This document shows, in pieces, positions 9,067 through 17,923 of a DNA stretch of 64,000 bases. Source of the DNA: Corynebacterium sp. HMSC036D02 (GTDB lineage: Bacteria; Actinomycetota; Actinomycetes; Mycobacteriales; Mycobacteriaceae). The notes beneath the pieces were generated by a model that made no database searches, had not been told where the DNA came from, and saw nothing but the letters and a program-made list of their open reading frames with translations. The position numbers and the translations under genes are program-made. The DNA is taken from contig NZ_KV827683.1 of the NCBI RefSeq assembly GCF_001836165.1, positions 1 through 64,000 of the forward strand, read 5' to 3'. The stretch's first letter is position 1, and every line of letters begins with the position of its first letter.

Positions 9067-9091
9067 TGTTTGTAATGTACTTGCGCCTCAA

Positions 9092-9697
9092 CTAGTTGGC
9101 ACGGGCTTGGGCTTTAAGGCCGTCGAGCAGCGTATCGATGAGCTGGGCTTGTATACCTGATAGGTAGTCGGCGCTCACTGGTGTTCTGGGCAGCGGGCGG
9201 GTGATGAGACCGATGCCGATGTGAAGTTCGAGCGGGGTGAGGGACTCGGGGCAGAGACCTGCTTGTCGCGTGGGTTCGATAATCGGTTGGTAGATCGACT
9301 TCAGTTCAGCTTTGCGCTGGGTAGCGATCTCCTGCACGTCATCGTCTGAGAATGAGGCAGTATTCACCTCGGCTGCCGCTGCTTGAACAACCGCGGCGAA
9401 GTTAAGGCTGGCGATCCGATGAATCATATCGCGCCAGGTGCCTTCGGGATCCTCGTCGAAACCTTGTAGGTGGCTGTCCACCTCTTCTTTGATGTGTGCT
9501 ACCTCCGCGCCGGTGACGGCATCGAGGAGGGAGAGCCGTTCGGGGAAGTGGCGTGAGACCGTGGCGACGCCCACGCCGGCTTTCTTGGCGATGGAGCGCA
9601 TGGACACGCCCGGTCCCTCGCTGATGAGCAGCTGCCTGGCTGCTGCGACGATGGCTTGCTTGTTTTCTGCTGCGTCTTGTCTCACAGCTTGCATCAT
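9092..9697 (-). CDS. TetR family transcriptional regulator
   Basis: The N-terminal TetR helix-turn-helix is clear (AAARQLLISEGPGVSMRSIAKKAGVGVATVSRHFPERLSLLDAV, written here in outline only), with ligand-binding helices after it, about 201 residues in all. The ATG at 9697 is preferred over a GTG at 9721 because the latter would put half of the operator-like palindrome inside the coding region. The gene is divergent from a membrane protein gene, with a perfect 12-bp inverted repeat in the shared region, so it likely represses both itself and the exporter. No ribosome binding site is obvious. Confidence 0.85.
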   Translation of the reverse strand: MMQAVRQDAAENKQAIVAAARQLLISEGPGVSMRSIAKKAGVGVATVSRHFPERLSLLDAVTGAEVAHIKEEVDSHLQGFDEDPEGTWRDMIHRIASLNFAAVVQAAAAEVNTASFSDDDVQEIATQRKAELKSIYQPIIEPTRQAGLCPESLTPLELHIGIGLITRPLPRTPVSADYLSGIQAQLIDTLLDGLKAQARAN

Positions 9698-9698
9698 A

Positions 9699-9751
9699 CC
9701 AAACGGAACACTATGCTCCACTTTGTAAGCGAAACACCCTGTTCCGTTTGG
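9699..9751. promoter_or_regulatory. TetR operator: 12-bp inverted repeat
   Basis: CCAAACGGAACA at 9699-9710 and its exact complement TGTTCCGTTTGG at 9740-9751 flank a 29-bp spacer. The arms straddle the region that must hold both divergent promoters: a CATAGT -10 candidate for the regulator and the GGAGG ribosome site of the exporter at its right edge. This is the expected operator for the adjacent TetR protein. Confidence 0.65.
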
Positions 9752-9760
9752 AGGTTAGAA

Positions 9761-10762
9761 GTGTCAGCGGTGAAAAGTCAGGAAGGAAAGCAGCCATCGG
9801 TTGCTGTGAAATCGATAGTTGCCATTGTGGGGATCCCCGTCGTCATCGGCCTTATGCTGTGGGCGTTTTTGGCGCCCACCTTTGCATCGGGTCCGGCTGG
9901 CGTTCCGGTTGCCATTTCGGCGCCGGAGCCCATGCTCGAAGGTATCTCGCAGAAGATTGAGAGTGCGGCGGGGGATGAGGCTCCGGAGATCGTCGTGAAG
10001 CACAGCGAGGCCGAGGTGCGCGACGCGGTGCTGCAGCGTGAAGCTGTTGGTGGACTGGTCATCTCCCCGCAGGGCGCGAGTGCGTTCACCGCTGCGGGAA
10101 ATGGTGCTCCCTACGTGACGATGATTGATGGCCTCGCTGGCCAGCTTGAAGCGCAAGGAATGTCCGTGGAGAAGCAGGAGCTGGCGCCGACGACTGCGGA
10201 GGACCCGCAGGCGAGCGGTATCGCACTGTTGGGCCTGCCGCTGGCCTTTGGCGGGATTATTTCCGCTGTCATTGCCACCTTTGCATTTCGTGGCAAGAAA
10301 TGGGTCAAGCTGGGGGTGCTCGTTGGTATTGCGCTTTTCGGCGGGCTCGTTGCTACGTGGATGCTGCACTCCGTCTATGGAACCCTCGGTGGCAGCTTCG
10401 CTGCCGAGTGGATGGCTATCGCTGCGGGCATCCTTGCGACGTCTGCGGTGACTGCAGGCCTTGCGGGGGTGATGGGTGCCGCGGGTATTGGAATCGGTGC
10501 CGTGCTGACTATCTTCTTAGCGAACCCGCTGTCGGGTCTGGCAACCGGCCCGTGGCTGCTGCCTGCCGGGTGGTCGACGCTGGGGCAGTGGATGCCCATC
10601 GGCGCGACGGGTCACCTAGTCCGCTCGCTGTCCTTCTTTGATGGGCAAGGCTTCGGCCATGCGTGGTGGTCGCTGGGGCTGTGGATTGTTGTTGGCCTAG
10701 TGTTGCTGGCCTGTGATCGGTCGCGCGCTAAGGAACGCGTTGCTGTTGAGGAAAAGGCTTAG
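9761..10762 (+). CDS. membrane protein, DUF3533/ABC-2-like, probable efflux function
   Basis: The GTG start at 9761 follows GGAGG by six bases and gives 333 residues. An N-terminal transmembrane helix (about residues 16-36) is followed by an extracytoplasmic domain of about 120 residues, then five or six membrane helices, and a charged cytoplasmic tail. This one-plus-domain-plus-five layout is that of ABC-2-like/YhgE-type membrane proteins. There is no ATPase beside it. Divergence from a TetR gene with a shared palindrome suggests drug- or solvent-inducible export, which is an inference. Confidence 0.7.
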   Translation: MSAVKSQEGKQPSVAVKSIVAIVGIPVVIGLMLWAFLAPTFASGPAGVPVAISAPEPMLEGISQKIESAAGDEAPEIVVKHSEAEVRDAVLQREAVGGLVISPQGASAFTAAGNGAPYVTMIDGLAGQLEAQGMSVEKQELAPTTAEDPQASGIALLGLPLAFGGIISAVIATFAFRGKKWVKLGVLVGIALFGGLVATWMLHSVYGTLGGSFAAEWMAIAAGILATSAVTAGLAGVMGAAGIGIGAVLTIFLANPLSGLATGPWLLPAGWSTLGQWMPIGATGHLVRSLSFFDGQGFGHAWWSLGLWIVVGLVLLACDRSRAKERVAVEEKA

Positions 10763-10770
10763 TCAAAACT

Positions 10771-10809
10771 AAAAGAAGCTGGATGGAGGAAACCATCCAG
10801 CCTCTTTTG
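10771..10809 (+). terminator. rho-independent terminator (bidirectional)
   Basis: GCTGGATGG (10778-10786) pairs with CCATCCAGC (10793-10801) around a six-base loop and is followed by TCTTTTGT. AAAAGA on the left gives a U tract for the opposite strand as well. It serves the exporter gene and possibly rpf1, which converges on it. Confidence 0.85.
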
Positions 10810-10862
10810 TGTAGTTAAAGCTTTGCCTTTATGTGCTCAGCTTGCACGGCGCGGCGCGCTGC

Positions 10863-11720
<858 letters not shown>

Positions 11721-12053
11721 CGAAACAGTCACGTTAAATGGCCCAAAACGGTAACGGAAGTGTCAATTTCTTAGCATTTCCCCTGCTCGGCGCGGAAATG
11801 TTAGCTATATCACACATGTAACGGGTGTGATTGTTGGGGTGATATCTATCGTGGGTTTCTTTGTCGGGAGCGTGAGGGTTAAAATGTATCTCTTTAAAAG
11901 TTCCACGGATAATTCCTCCGCGCGGCTGCAAGGATTCGGTTCACGCTTCGCCGCGCCTCCTCGTCCCAAGACGGGCGGAGCCTATCAGCCTGGGGCCTGG
12001 CAGCGCCTAAGCTCTTAGAAGAGGAGACACGGAAAGAAAGTGAGTGAAGAGCC
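11721..12053. other. intergenic region between rpf1 and cspB
   Basis: AT-rich, non-coding. It holds the inverted repeat TCACAC-N9-GTGTGA at 11810-11830, a possible regulator site, and presumably the cspB promoter. No gene or repeat is otherwise visible. A run of AGAGGAGA occurs at 12018-12025, some distance from the cspB start. Confidence 0.4.
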
Positions 12054-12434
12054 ATGCCTATCGGCAAAGTGAAGTGGTATGACGCAGACAAGGGCTTCGG
12101 CTTTGTCAGCAACCCCGGCGATGAAGACGTCTATGTTGGTCGCAATGTGTTGCCCAAGGGCGTTGATGAGCTGCACCAGGGCCAGCGTATTGAATTCGAT
12201 TTCGCGGCTGGCCGCCGTGGCCCGCAGGCACTGCGTGTCAAGGTGCTTGATGTCCCGCGCCGTCGCACCCCGGCCCGCAAGCCCGAAGAGCTGGCGAGCA
12301 TGCTCTCCGACGTCATGACACTGCTTGAGACCCAGGTGCAGCCGGTGCTGAGCCAAGGCCGCTACCCGGAGCGCAAGACTGGCCGCCAGGTTGCCGAGAT
12401 CCTGCGTGCTATCGCCAAGGACTTGGATAGCTAA
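12054..12434 (+). CDS. cspB: cold-shock domain protein with C-terminal extension
   Basis: Residues 1-65 form a cold-shock domain with both RNA-binding motifs: GKVKWYDADKGFGFV (RNP1, KGFGFV) and DVYVGRNVL (RNP2-like). The remaining 60 residues form a basic then helical extension found in the longer actinobacterial CspB proteins. It binds single-stranded nucleic acid in the cytoplasm. The position next to rpf1 matches other corynebacteria. The ribosome site is weak (GAAGAG), and the gene ends in a long imperfect hairpin. Confidence 0.9.
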   Translation: MPIGKVKWYDADKGFGFVSNPGDEDVYVGRNVLPKGVDELHQGQRIEFDFAAGRRGPQALRVKVLDVPRRRTPARKPEELASMLSDVMTLLETQVQPVLSQGRYPERKTGRQVAEILRAIAKDLDS

Positions 12435-12460
12435 GGGCCAAAAGCCTTAGACCCGTAACT

Positions 12461-12537
12461 AAAAGGTGCCCTAGCTGACGAAAGTTGGGCTGATTTTTCA
12501 ATGATCAGTCCTAGGTTTGGCAACTAGGGCACTTTGT
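12461..12537. terminator. long imperfect palindrome after cspB (terminator or dispersed repeat)
   Basis: AAAAGGTGCCCTAG starts one arm at 12461 and CTAGGGCACTTT ends the other at 12524-12535. Inner segments also pair: CTGAT (12490-12494) with ATCAG (12504-12508). The arms are about 34 nt with several mismatches, and both outer flanks are A/T runs, so it can terminate in either direction. The size and form also resemble small dispersed palindromic elements. Confidence 0.6.
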
Positions 12538-12554
12538 CGTTTGTGTAGGCGCGT

Positions 12555-12566
12555 GGGGGGGGGGGG
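12555..12566. repeat. homopolymeric tract of 12 G
   Basis: Twelve consecutive G between the cspB terminator and the 3' end of the DUF2771 gene, outside any coding region. Such tracts vary in length by slippage and may also be assembly-sensitive. Confidence 0.8.
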
Positions 12567-12586
12567 CAGCGCGCGCCGCAGCGCTG

Positions 12587-13174
12587 CTACTTCTCAGCTG
12601 GAGCTTCAGCGTCGCCAGTGGCCTTGGACTCCTTGAGCTCCTCATCCGTCATGGTGGACAGGGACCACACCGTGTGCATTGGGGTCTCTTCGCCGTTGGC
12701 ATCGCGGCCAATCATGAGCGTGGAAATCTCCACCACCTTTAGCTGGGGGCGCTCGCCGGTGGAGGCCTCAATCGGCGGCACGGAGCCGGGGATCTCTAGC
12801 GAGGTGGTTTCGTTGGCGCCGTGAGCGGTGCTGTCATTGGCGGCCGGGTCATCATAGATGGACAGCACGGACCACTCGTGGTTGTAGATAGCCTCGGGGA
12901 TCTCCAATTTCAGGGTGTCATCGGGGCCCACCGTCAGGTTAGGCACTTCGCCCTCTTCGCAGTCCGTGCCGGGCTCGCAGACGATGTAGGGAGAGACCTC
13001 TAAGGTGTCCTCGCCCACTGTGGCCGTGATCGTGACGTCTGCTGGCTCGGGGCCGGGGCGGTCGTTCCACCACTTCTGGAACAACACCACTGCAACGACG
13101 ATGACTGCCACGGCGATAATGAGCGCCAGAAACTGCAGTAGCGACTTCTTCCTTGCTTGCTTCACGGTAGCCAT
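12587..13174 (-). CDS. DUF2771-type membrane-anchored protein
   Basis: 195 residues: a short basic N-terminus, one transmembrane helix (about residues 14-32), then an extracytoplasmic beta-rich domain containing two Cys (CEPGTDC) and an acidic tail. This is the layout of DUF2771 proteins of mycobacteria and corynebacteria. No enzymatic motif is seen. The stop of the upstream glutaminyl cyclase gene lies 11 bp before its ATG region, so the two are probably one transcript. The function is unknown. Confidence 0.7.
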   Translation of the reverse strand: MATVKQARKKSLLQFLALIIAVAVIVVAVVLFQKWWNDRPGPEPADVTITATVGEDTLEVSPYIVCEPGTDCEEGEVPNLTVGPDDTLKLEIPEAIYNHEWSVLSIYDDPAANDSTAHGANETTSLEIPGSVPPIEASTGERPQLKVVEISTLMIGRDANGEETPMHTVWSLSTMTDEELKESKATGDAEAPAEK

Positions 13175-13185
13175 GGCAGAAAATC

Positions 13186-14046
13186 CTACTCGAAGCGCAC
13201 CCGGTACAGCTCATCCCAGAGCTTGCCGGTGATCCAAAACTCGTCGGTGCCCGGGATTCGGGCAATGCCGTTGAGGACCGCGTTGGGATCTGCAGAGGGA
13301 ACGTGGTTGAGGTTCGCAGTATCAATCACTGCGGTGACCACGCCGGATGCGGGATCGATGCGCAGGATATCCTCGCTCATCCAGACGTTGGCGTAGACCG
13401 CGCCATCAACGCACTCAAGCTCATTGAGATTATCCACGGGAGAGCCGTCGAGGGTGACCTCGGTGCGGGGACCGAGCTCTTCGAAAGTCTGGGGGTCGAG
13501 GTGGCGTAGCTCAGCGGAACCATCGGACATGATGAGCTCAGAACCAGCGTTGCACAAGCCCCAGCCTTCGCCGTCGTAGTGAACTCGCCGGAGCTCCTCA
13601 AAGGTGGTGGAGTCCCGCAGGAAGGCCGTGCCGGACTTCCACGTCAGCTGCCAGATGCCGGCGTCGGTCTGAGTGATACCCTCGCCGAAGAATGAGCTCT
13701 CGAGCGCGATTTCTTCCGACGGGGTTTGCGCCCCCGGCTCAAGGCGCAGCAATCGAGACTTCCCTTTCAGTCCAGTGCCGATCAGCAGGTTGCCGGCGGG
13801 GTCGACCTCCAAGCCTTGGGTGAAGGTATCGGGAGGCAGCGGCGCGGTGTCGAGGACGGTGACGCCGAGGCGCTCTGGGGAGCTTGCGCTTGGCGACGCC
13901 CCACCCGTCCCCGTAGACGAGGAAGCGTCCTCGCGCGCGGGGTGAGAAGAGCATGACGCTAAGGGCGCGAGCAGTGTGGCAGCGGAGAGGGCAGCAGCAA
14001 GCGCGCGGAGGGCGCGGGCGGTGTGGGGGAGAGGCATGACTGTCAT
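13186..14046 (-). CDS. glutaminyl-peptide cyclotransferase, lipoprotein
   Basis: 286 residues. The N-terminal lipoprotein signal ends in LAPLASC (Cys near residue 32), followed by a Ser/Gly linker and the five-bladed beta-propeller of the plant/bacterial glutaminyl cyclase family (FTQGLEVDPAGNLLIGTG, FGEGITQ, WTWKSG-like blades, LNELE). These enzymes cyclise N-terminal Gln to pyroglutamate. Start: the ATG at 14046 lies five bases after CATAGT (14057-14052 on the minus strand), so the message is probably leaderless; a second ATG at 14037 is possible. Confidence 0.8.
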   Translation of the reverse strand: MTVMPLPHTARALRALAAALSAATLLAPLASCSSHPAREDASSSTGTGGASPSASSPERLGVTVLDTAPLPPDTFTQGLEVDPAGNLLIGTGLKGKSRLLRLEPGAQTPSEEIALESSFFGEGITQTDAGIWQLTWKSGTAFLRDSTTFEELRRVHYDGEGWGLCNAGSELIMSDGSAELRHLDPQTFEELGPRTEVTLDGSPVDNLNELECVDGAVYANVWMSEDILRIDPASGVVTAVIDTANLNHVPSADPNAVLNGIARIPGTDEFWITGKLWDELYRVRFE

Positions 14047-14084
14047 TGTGCACTATGGCGCGGTACGTGATTAATAATGGGAGA
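14047..14084. promoter_or_regulatory. compact divergent promoter with two leaderless starts
   Basis: The 38 bp between the two start codons hold CATAGT on the minus strand (14057-14052, five bases before the ATG at 14046) and TAATAAT on the plus strand (14072-14078, six bases before the GTG at 14085). No ribosome binding site fits either gene. Confidence 0.5.
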
Positions 14085-14732
14085 GTGACTCGCAAGAAAA
14101 AGATGCATTCCCCGCTTCTCGATTCGACCGCTGTCAACCTGGCGCGCCGGGCCGTGGAGGAGGTAGGTGAGGGGGACGTCGGCAAGCACCGTGGCGTTGC
14201 CGGAGTGGGCCGCAACGTGGCCACTCACCGTTTTGATGCGCACGTACCGGGCTATCCGGGGTGGGAGTGGCACGCCGTCGTTGCCTGTGCAGAAGGCTCG
14301 CGCACCCCAACCGTCAATGAGGTCGCGCTCGTCCCGGGCGGCCAGGCCCTTCAAGCGCCGGAGTGGGTTCCTTATTCCGAGCGCCTGCGCCCAGGAGACC
14401 TTGGTCCTGGCGACCTCATGCCGCCCGCTCCCGATGACGACCGGCTGGACGAAGGGAAGCTCTCCCAGGTTGGCCTCACGGAGGCCAAAGAGCGCTGGCG
14501 CAAGAAGTACGGGCCGAATTCGGATATGGCATCCCAAGCCCAGCTACAGTGCAAAACCTGCGCTTTCTATCTCGAGCTGCTGCCTAATTATGGTGTCTGT
14601 GCCAATGAATACTCCGCGGATGGAAAAGTGGTACACGCCACCTACGGGTGCGGTGCGCATTCTGGCACGACCGTCCGTGAGGAGGGATCGGAGCAGGAGA
14701 GGCCCTTCGATGATGAGAGACCTATCTACTAA
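14085..14732 (+). CDS. DUF3027 domain protein
   Basis: About 215 residues starting at the GTG 14085 (VTRKKKMHSPLLDSTAVNLAR); a TTG at 14046 or ATG at 14055 would overlap the promoter. The N-terminal two thirds form a conserved domain with WEWHAVVACA and WVPYSERL; the C-terminal part has three Cys and a His (CKTCAFYL, YGVCANEY, YGCGAHSG) that look like a metal-binding site. The family is confined to Actinobacteria and its role is unknown. Confidence 0.75.
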   Translation: MTRKKKMHSPLLDSTAVNLARRAVEEVGEGDVGKHRGVAGVGRNVATHRFDAHVPGYPGWEWHAVVACAEGSRTPTVNEVALVPGGQALQAPEWVPYSERLRPGDLGPGDLMPPAPDDDRLDEGKLSQVGLTEAKERWRKKYGPNSDMASQAQLQCKTCAFYLELLPNYGVCANEYSADGKVVHATYGCGAHSGTTVREEGSEQERPFDDERPIY

Positions 14733-14748
14733 AGAGTGAGGTTTTCTT

Positions 14749-14786
14749 CCCGCGCGCAGCAGCAATGCCGCGTGCGGGTTTTGCGT
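14749..14786 (+). terminator. rho-independent terminator after DUF3027
   Basis: CCCGC (14749-14753) pairs with GCGGG (14774-14778), with further pairing inside, followed by TTTTGCGTTTT. Confidence 0.7.
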
Positions 14787-14858
14787 TTTAGTGCCTCGAT
14801 GGAGCACCCTTAGCAGGTAAAATTTCATTTCTCTAGATAGAAGGGGCGCCCTCTCACG

Positions 14859-16262
14859 ATGAACGCAGCTATCGATCGCTATTTCAGGATTTCCGAACGC
14901 GGATCCACCGTAGGAACCGAGGTCCGCGCCGGCGTGGTCTCGTTCTTCGCGATGGCCTACATCATTCTCCTCAACCCTCTCATCCTGGGTACCTCCGCCG
15001 ACTCTGCCGGCACTACCCTGGGCATCCCGCAGGTCGCCGCCGCCACCGCCCTGGTGGCTGGTGTCATGACCATCGCCTTCGGCGTGATTGCGCGCTACCC
15101 GTTCGCCATGGCCGCGGGCCTGGGCATGAACACCTTTGTGGCCGTGACCATGGTTTCCCTCAACGGCTTGGAATGGCGTGAGGCCATGGGTCTCGTCATC
15201 ATTGAAGGCCTCATCATTGTTCTGCTGGCCATCTCCGGTTTCCGCCAGGCGGTCTTCGACGCCATCCCCGCCTCCATGAAGGCTGCGATGGGCGTGGGTA
15301 TCGGCATGTTCATCGCGCTCATCGGTTTCGTGGACGGCCACTTCGTTACCCGCGTTCCGGATGCTGCAATGACCACAGTTCCGGTGAGCCTGGGAGTCAA
15401 CGGCTCGATCGCTACGTGGCCGGCCTTCGTCTTCGTCGTGGGTCTGATTCTCTCCGCCTTCTTCGTCATCCGCCAGGTTCGCGGCGGGCTGTTCATCGGC
15501 ATCGTCATTACCACCATCATCGCCATGATCATTCAGGCGCTGACCGGCTCCGAGGACTGGGGCATGGCCACCCCGGAGGTGCCCAGCTCACTGGGTGGTC
15601 TGCCGGACCTGTCGATTGTGGGCCAGGTGGATCCGATTAGCGCCTTCACCAAGCTGGGCGTGGTCTCCACGGTCTTGCTGATCTTCACCCTGCTGCTCAC
15701 CAACTTCTTCGATGCCATGGGCACCATGAACGGATTGGGCAAGCAAGCTAACCTCGTGGACGAGAAGGGCAACCTTCCGGAGATGAAGACCGCCCTGGTA
15801 GTTGAGGGCTTTGGTGCCGTCGCCGGTGGTGCTGGTTCGGTCTCCTCCAACACCGTGTTTGCGGATTCGGCAGCCGGCATCGGTGACGGTGCCCGCACCG
15901 GCCTGGCCAACGTGGTGACCGGCGTGATCTTCTTGCTGGCCATGTTCCTCACCCCGCTCTACGAGATTGTGCCCATTGAGGCAGCGGCCCCCGTCCTCGT
16001 CATCGTGGGTGTGATGATGGCAGCCCAGCTCAAGGACATCGAGTGGAACCGCATGGAAGAAGCCATCCCGGCCTTCCTGACCATCGTGGTTATGCCTTTC
16101 ACCTACTCCATCGCCAACGGTATCGGCGTGGGTTTCATCGCTTATGCCCTGATGGCTACCTTTGCCGGCAAAGCCAAGAAGGTGCACTGGATCATGTGGC
16201 TCGTGGCCGCCCTCTTCGTGGTCTACTTCGCCATGGAGCCCATCAGCTCGCTGCTGGCTTAG
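14859..16262 (+). CDS. NCS2 family purine permease
   Basis: Integral membrane transporter of 467 residues with about 12-13 helices. It shows the AzgA-subgroup pattern: a conserved N-terminal RGSTVGTEVRAGVVSFFAMAYI, a GLGMNTFVA motif, TNFFDAMGTM, and SVSSNTVFADSAAGIGDGARTG in helix 8. This points to a proton-coupled adenine/guanine/hypoxanthine importer. A TAAAAT -10 lies at about 14817-14822. It is monocistronic between a terminator and the SpoU methyltransferase. Confidence 0.88.
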   Translation: MNAAIDRYFRISERGSTVGTEVRAGVVSFFAMAYIILLNPLILGTSADSAGTTLGIPQVAAATALVAGVMTIAFGVIARYPFAMAAGLGMNTFVAVTMVSLNGLEWREAMGLVIIEGLIIVLLAISGFRQAVFDAIPASMKAAMGVGIGMFIALIGFVDGHFVTRVPDAAMTTVPVSLGVNGSIATWPAFVFVVGLILSAFFVIRQVRGGLFIGIVITTIIAMIIQALTGSEDWGMATPEVPSSLGGLPDLSIVGQVDPISAFTKLGVVSTVLLIFTLLLTNFFDAMGTMNGLGKQANLVDEKGNLPEMKTALVVEGFGAVAGGAGSVSSNTVFADSAAGIGDGARTGLANVVTGVIFLLAMFLTPLYEIVPIEAAAPVLVIVGVMMAAQLKDIEWNRMEEAIPAFLTIVVMPFTYSIANGIGVGFIAYALMATFAGKAKKVHWIMWLVAALFVVYFAMEPISSLLA

Positions 16263-16306
16263 CCCGCCTGGGGTGAGCACGCGGCCCTGTGCCTAAACTA
16301 GGGGCC

Positions 16307-17128
16307 ATGCGTTTTGTCATCGATGACCCCACAGACCCTCGCCTGGACGATATCCGCGATCTCAAGCACGCGGACAAGTCCGGCGAGGGTTTCGTCTTTG
16401 GTGAGGGCCCACTGTGCGTGGAGCGCCTGCTCGCCTCCCGCTTCCCGGTGCGCTGCATCATCGGCTTTGAAGGAAAGCTCGACACTTTCCTAGCGAACCA
16501 CGATGTTGGCGATATTCCCGTCTATCAGGTCACTCGAGCAACGTTGGGGGAGGTCACAGGTTTCGACATGCACCGCGGGCTGGTTGCCGCAGCCGACCGC
16601 GCAGAGGCCTGGACCGTGGATGAAGTCATTGAGGGCGCTCGCACCCTGGCCATCATGGAAGGTGTGGGTGATCATGAGAACATCGGCTCGCTCTTCCGCA
16701 ACGCCGCGGGCATGGATGTTGATGGCATCCTCTTAGGCTCGGGAGCTGCGGATCCGCTCTACCGGCGCTCGGTGCGCGTTTCCATGGGGCACGTGCTGCG
16801 TTTGCCCTGGGCTCGGTTCGATGGCGGCTTTACCACCTGGCAGCGCGGGCTGGAGAAGCTGCGCGACCAAGGCTTCAGGCTGGTGTCGCTGACCCCGCAT
16901 CCGGAGGCCGTGCATATCGCCGACGCCCTGGAGGGGGCGGAGAAGGTGGCGCTGCTGGTTGGCGCGGAGGGCCCAGGCCTGACCGAGCATGCCATGCGCG
17001 CCACCGATGTGAGGGCGCGTATCCCCATGGCGGAGGGCACGGATTCCCTCAACGTGGCGACGTCGGCGGCAATTGCCTTCTACGAGCGCCAGCGTTCCCA
17101 GAGGCTCCGTGACGTCGACACCGCATAG
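16307..17128 (+). CDS. SpoU/TrmH family RNA 2'-O-methyltransferase
   Basis: About 273 residues. A substrate-binding N-terminal domain is followed by the knotted SPOUT domain with its three motifs: NIGSLFRNAAG, LVGAEGPGL, and MAEGTDSLNVATSAAIAFYE. It uses S-adenosylmethionine to methylate ribose in rRNA or tRNA; the target base cannot be read from sequence. The ATG at 16307 lies seven bases after TAAACT (16294-16299), consistent with a leaderless message; a GTG at 16289 is the alternative. Its last 49 bp overlap the convergent gene that ends at 17080. Confidence 0.85.
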   Translation: MRFVIDDPTDPRLDDIRDLKHADKSGEGFVFGEGPLCVERLLASRFPVRCIIGFEGKLDTFLANHDVGDIPVYQVTRATLGEVTGFDMHRGLVAAADRAEAWTVDEVIEGARTLAIMEGVGDHENIGSLFRNAAGMDVDGILLGSGAADPLYRRSVRVSMGHVLRLPWARFDGGFTTWQRGLEKLRDQGFRLVSLTPHPEAVHIADALEGAEKVALLVGAEGPGLTEHAMRATDVRARIPMAEGTDSLNVATSAAIAFYERQRSQRLRDVDTA

Positions 17129-17910
17129 CGGCGCACGAGTCCGCCGAGGTGCTTGGCGGTGCGGACAATCTCTTCGCCGGTGGATTCCGGTTCGAGATCG
17201 TGCTCCTCGTAGTCGTCATAATCGTTGAGGCCGAGCTTCGCCACCGAGGTGGTGGCCACCTCGCCCACGCTTCGGCGGGGCGGGGGAGTATCGACCTTGG
17301 GCTCAGGGCGGCCGTCGGTGGCGTAGCCTACGACGTCCACATCCGGGCCGTCTTCACCCACCTCAATGCCGAGCCAGAACTCCTGGGCGGCTTCGGTGAT
17401 GGTGAGCGGCTCGAAGGGCAGGGAGATACCGCCCACAGGCTCATCCATCTCCCCAGCCCAATAGGGGGCCTCAAAGGTTTCGGGCAGGCCATGATCCTCA
17501 TAGAGGTTAAAGCGCGTTCCGCACAGGGAGCGCCGCAGGCGGCTGCCCGTCCAGTGCGCAAACCCGGCGTAGCCAGTCTCCGAATTGGAAGCGAAAGCGT
17601 AAATCTCCGTGGCGGGCACGGCCTCGCGCAGGGTTCGGGACAGCTGGGAGAGAATCAGCTGATCATCGTGGATGATGGTCTGCACGACTGTCACACCGGG
17701 ATAGCCACCCACATAGAACTCGCTTGCGCCGGGCTCAGCAGAACGGTTGAGGGGGAATTGCCCAATGGGCGTGACAGGTAGAGAGGGGTTGAGTTGAGCA
17801 AGGAACTTGCGGCCGAAGCCGCGGTCGGCCTTGGGCTCGCCGCGAAGAACCTCGGCGGGATCGGCGGCGGTGACGTACCAGAGAGTGAGAACGGCGCTTT
17901 GGGTATCCAC
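17080..17910 (-). CDS. conserved corynebacterial protein (DUF6928-like)
   Basis: 276 residues, soluble, starting MDTQSAVLTLWYVTAADPAEVLRGEP. The N-terminal 190 residues form a compact conserved domain containing FYVGGYPGVTVVQT and YAFASNSETGYAGFAHW; the C-terminal 80 are acidic then basic and look disordered. I associate it with DUF6928 from memory only. It lies 13 bp downstream of sepH on the same strand, so it may be co-transcribed with it. Its 3' end overlaps the SpoU gene by 49 bp tail to tail. Confidence 0.65.
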   Translation of the reverse strand: MDTQSAVLTLWYVTAADPAEVLRGEPKADRGFGRKFLAQLNPSLPVTPIGQFPLNRSAEPGASEFYVGGYPGVTVVQTIIHDDQLILSQLSRTLREAVPATEIYAFASNSETGYAGFAHWTGSRLRRSLCGTRFNLYEDHGLPETFEAPYWAGEMDEPVGGISLPFEPLTITEAAQEFWLGIEVGEDGPDVDVVGYATDGRPEPKVDTPPPRRSVGEVATTSVAKLGLNDYDDYEEHDLEPESTGEEIVRTAKHLGGLVRRYAVSTSRSLWERWRS

Positions 17911-17923
17911 GGCAGGCTACTCG

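Noticed and set aside
11810..11830. GlxR/CRP site
   Set aside because: The arms are TCACAC and GTGTGA in the reverse order to the TGTGA-N6-TCACA consensus, so it is not a normal CRP-type site.
14859..16262. purine riboswitch before the NCS2 permease
   Set aside because: The 75 bases between the preceding terminator and the start are too short and lack the conserved three-way junction motifs.
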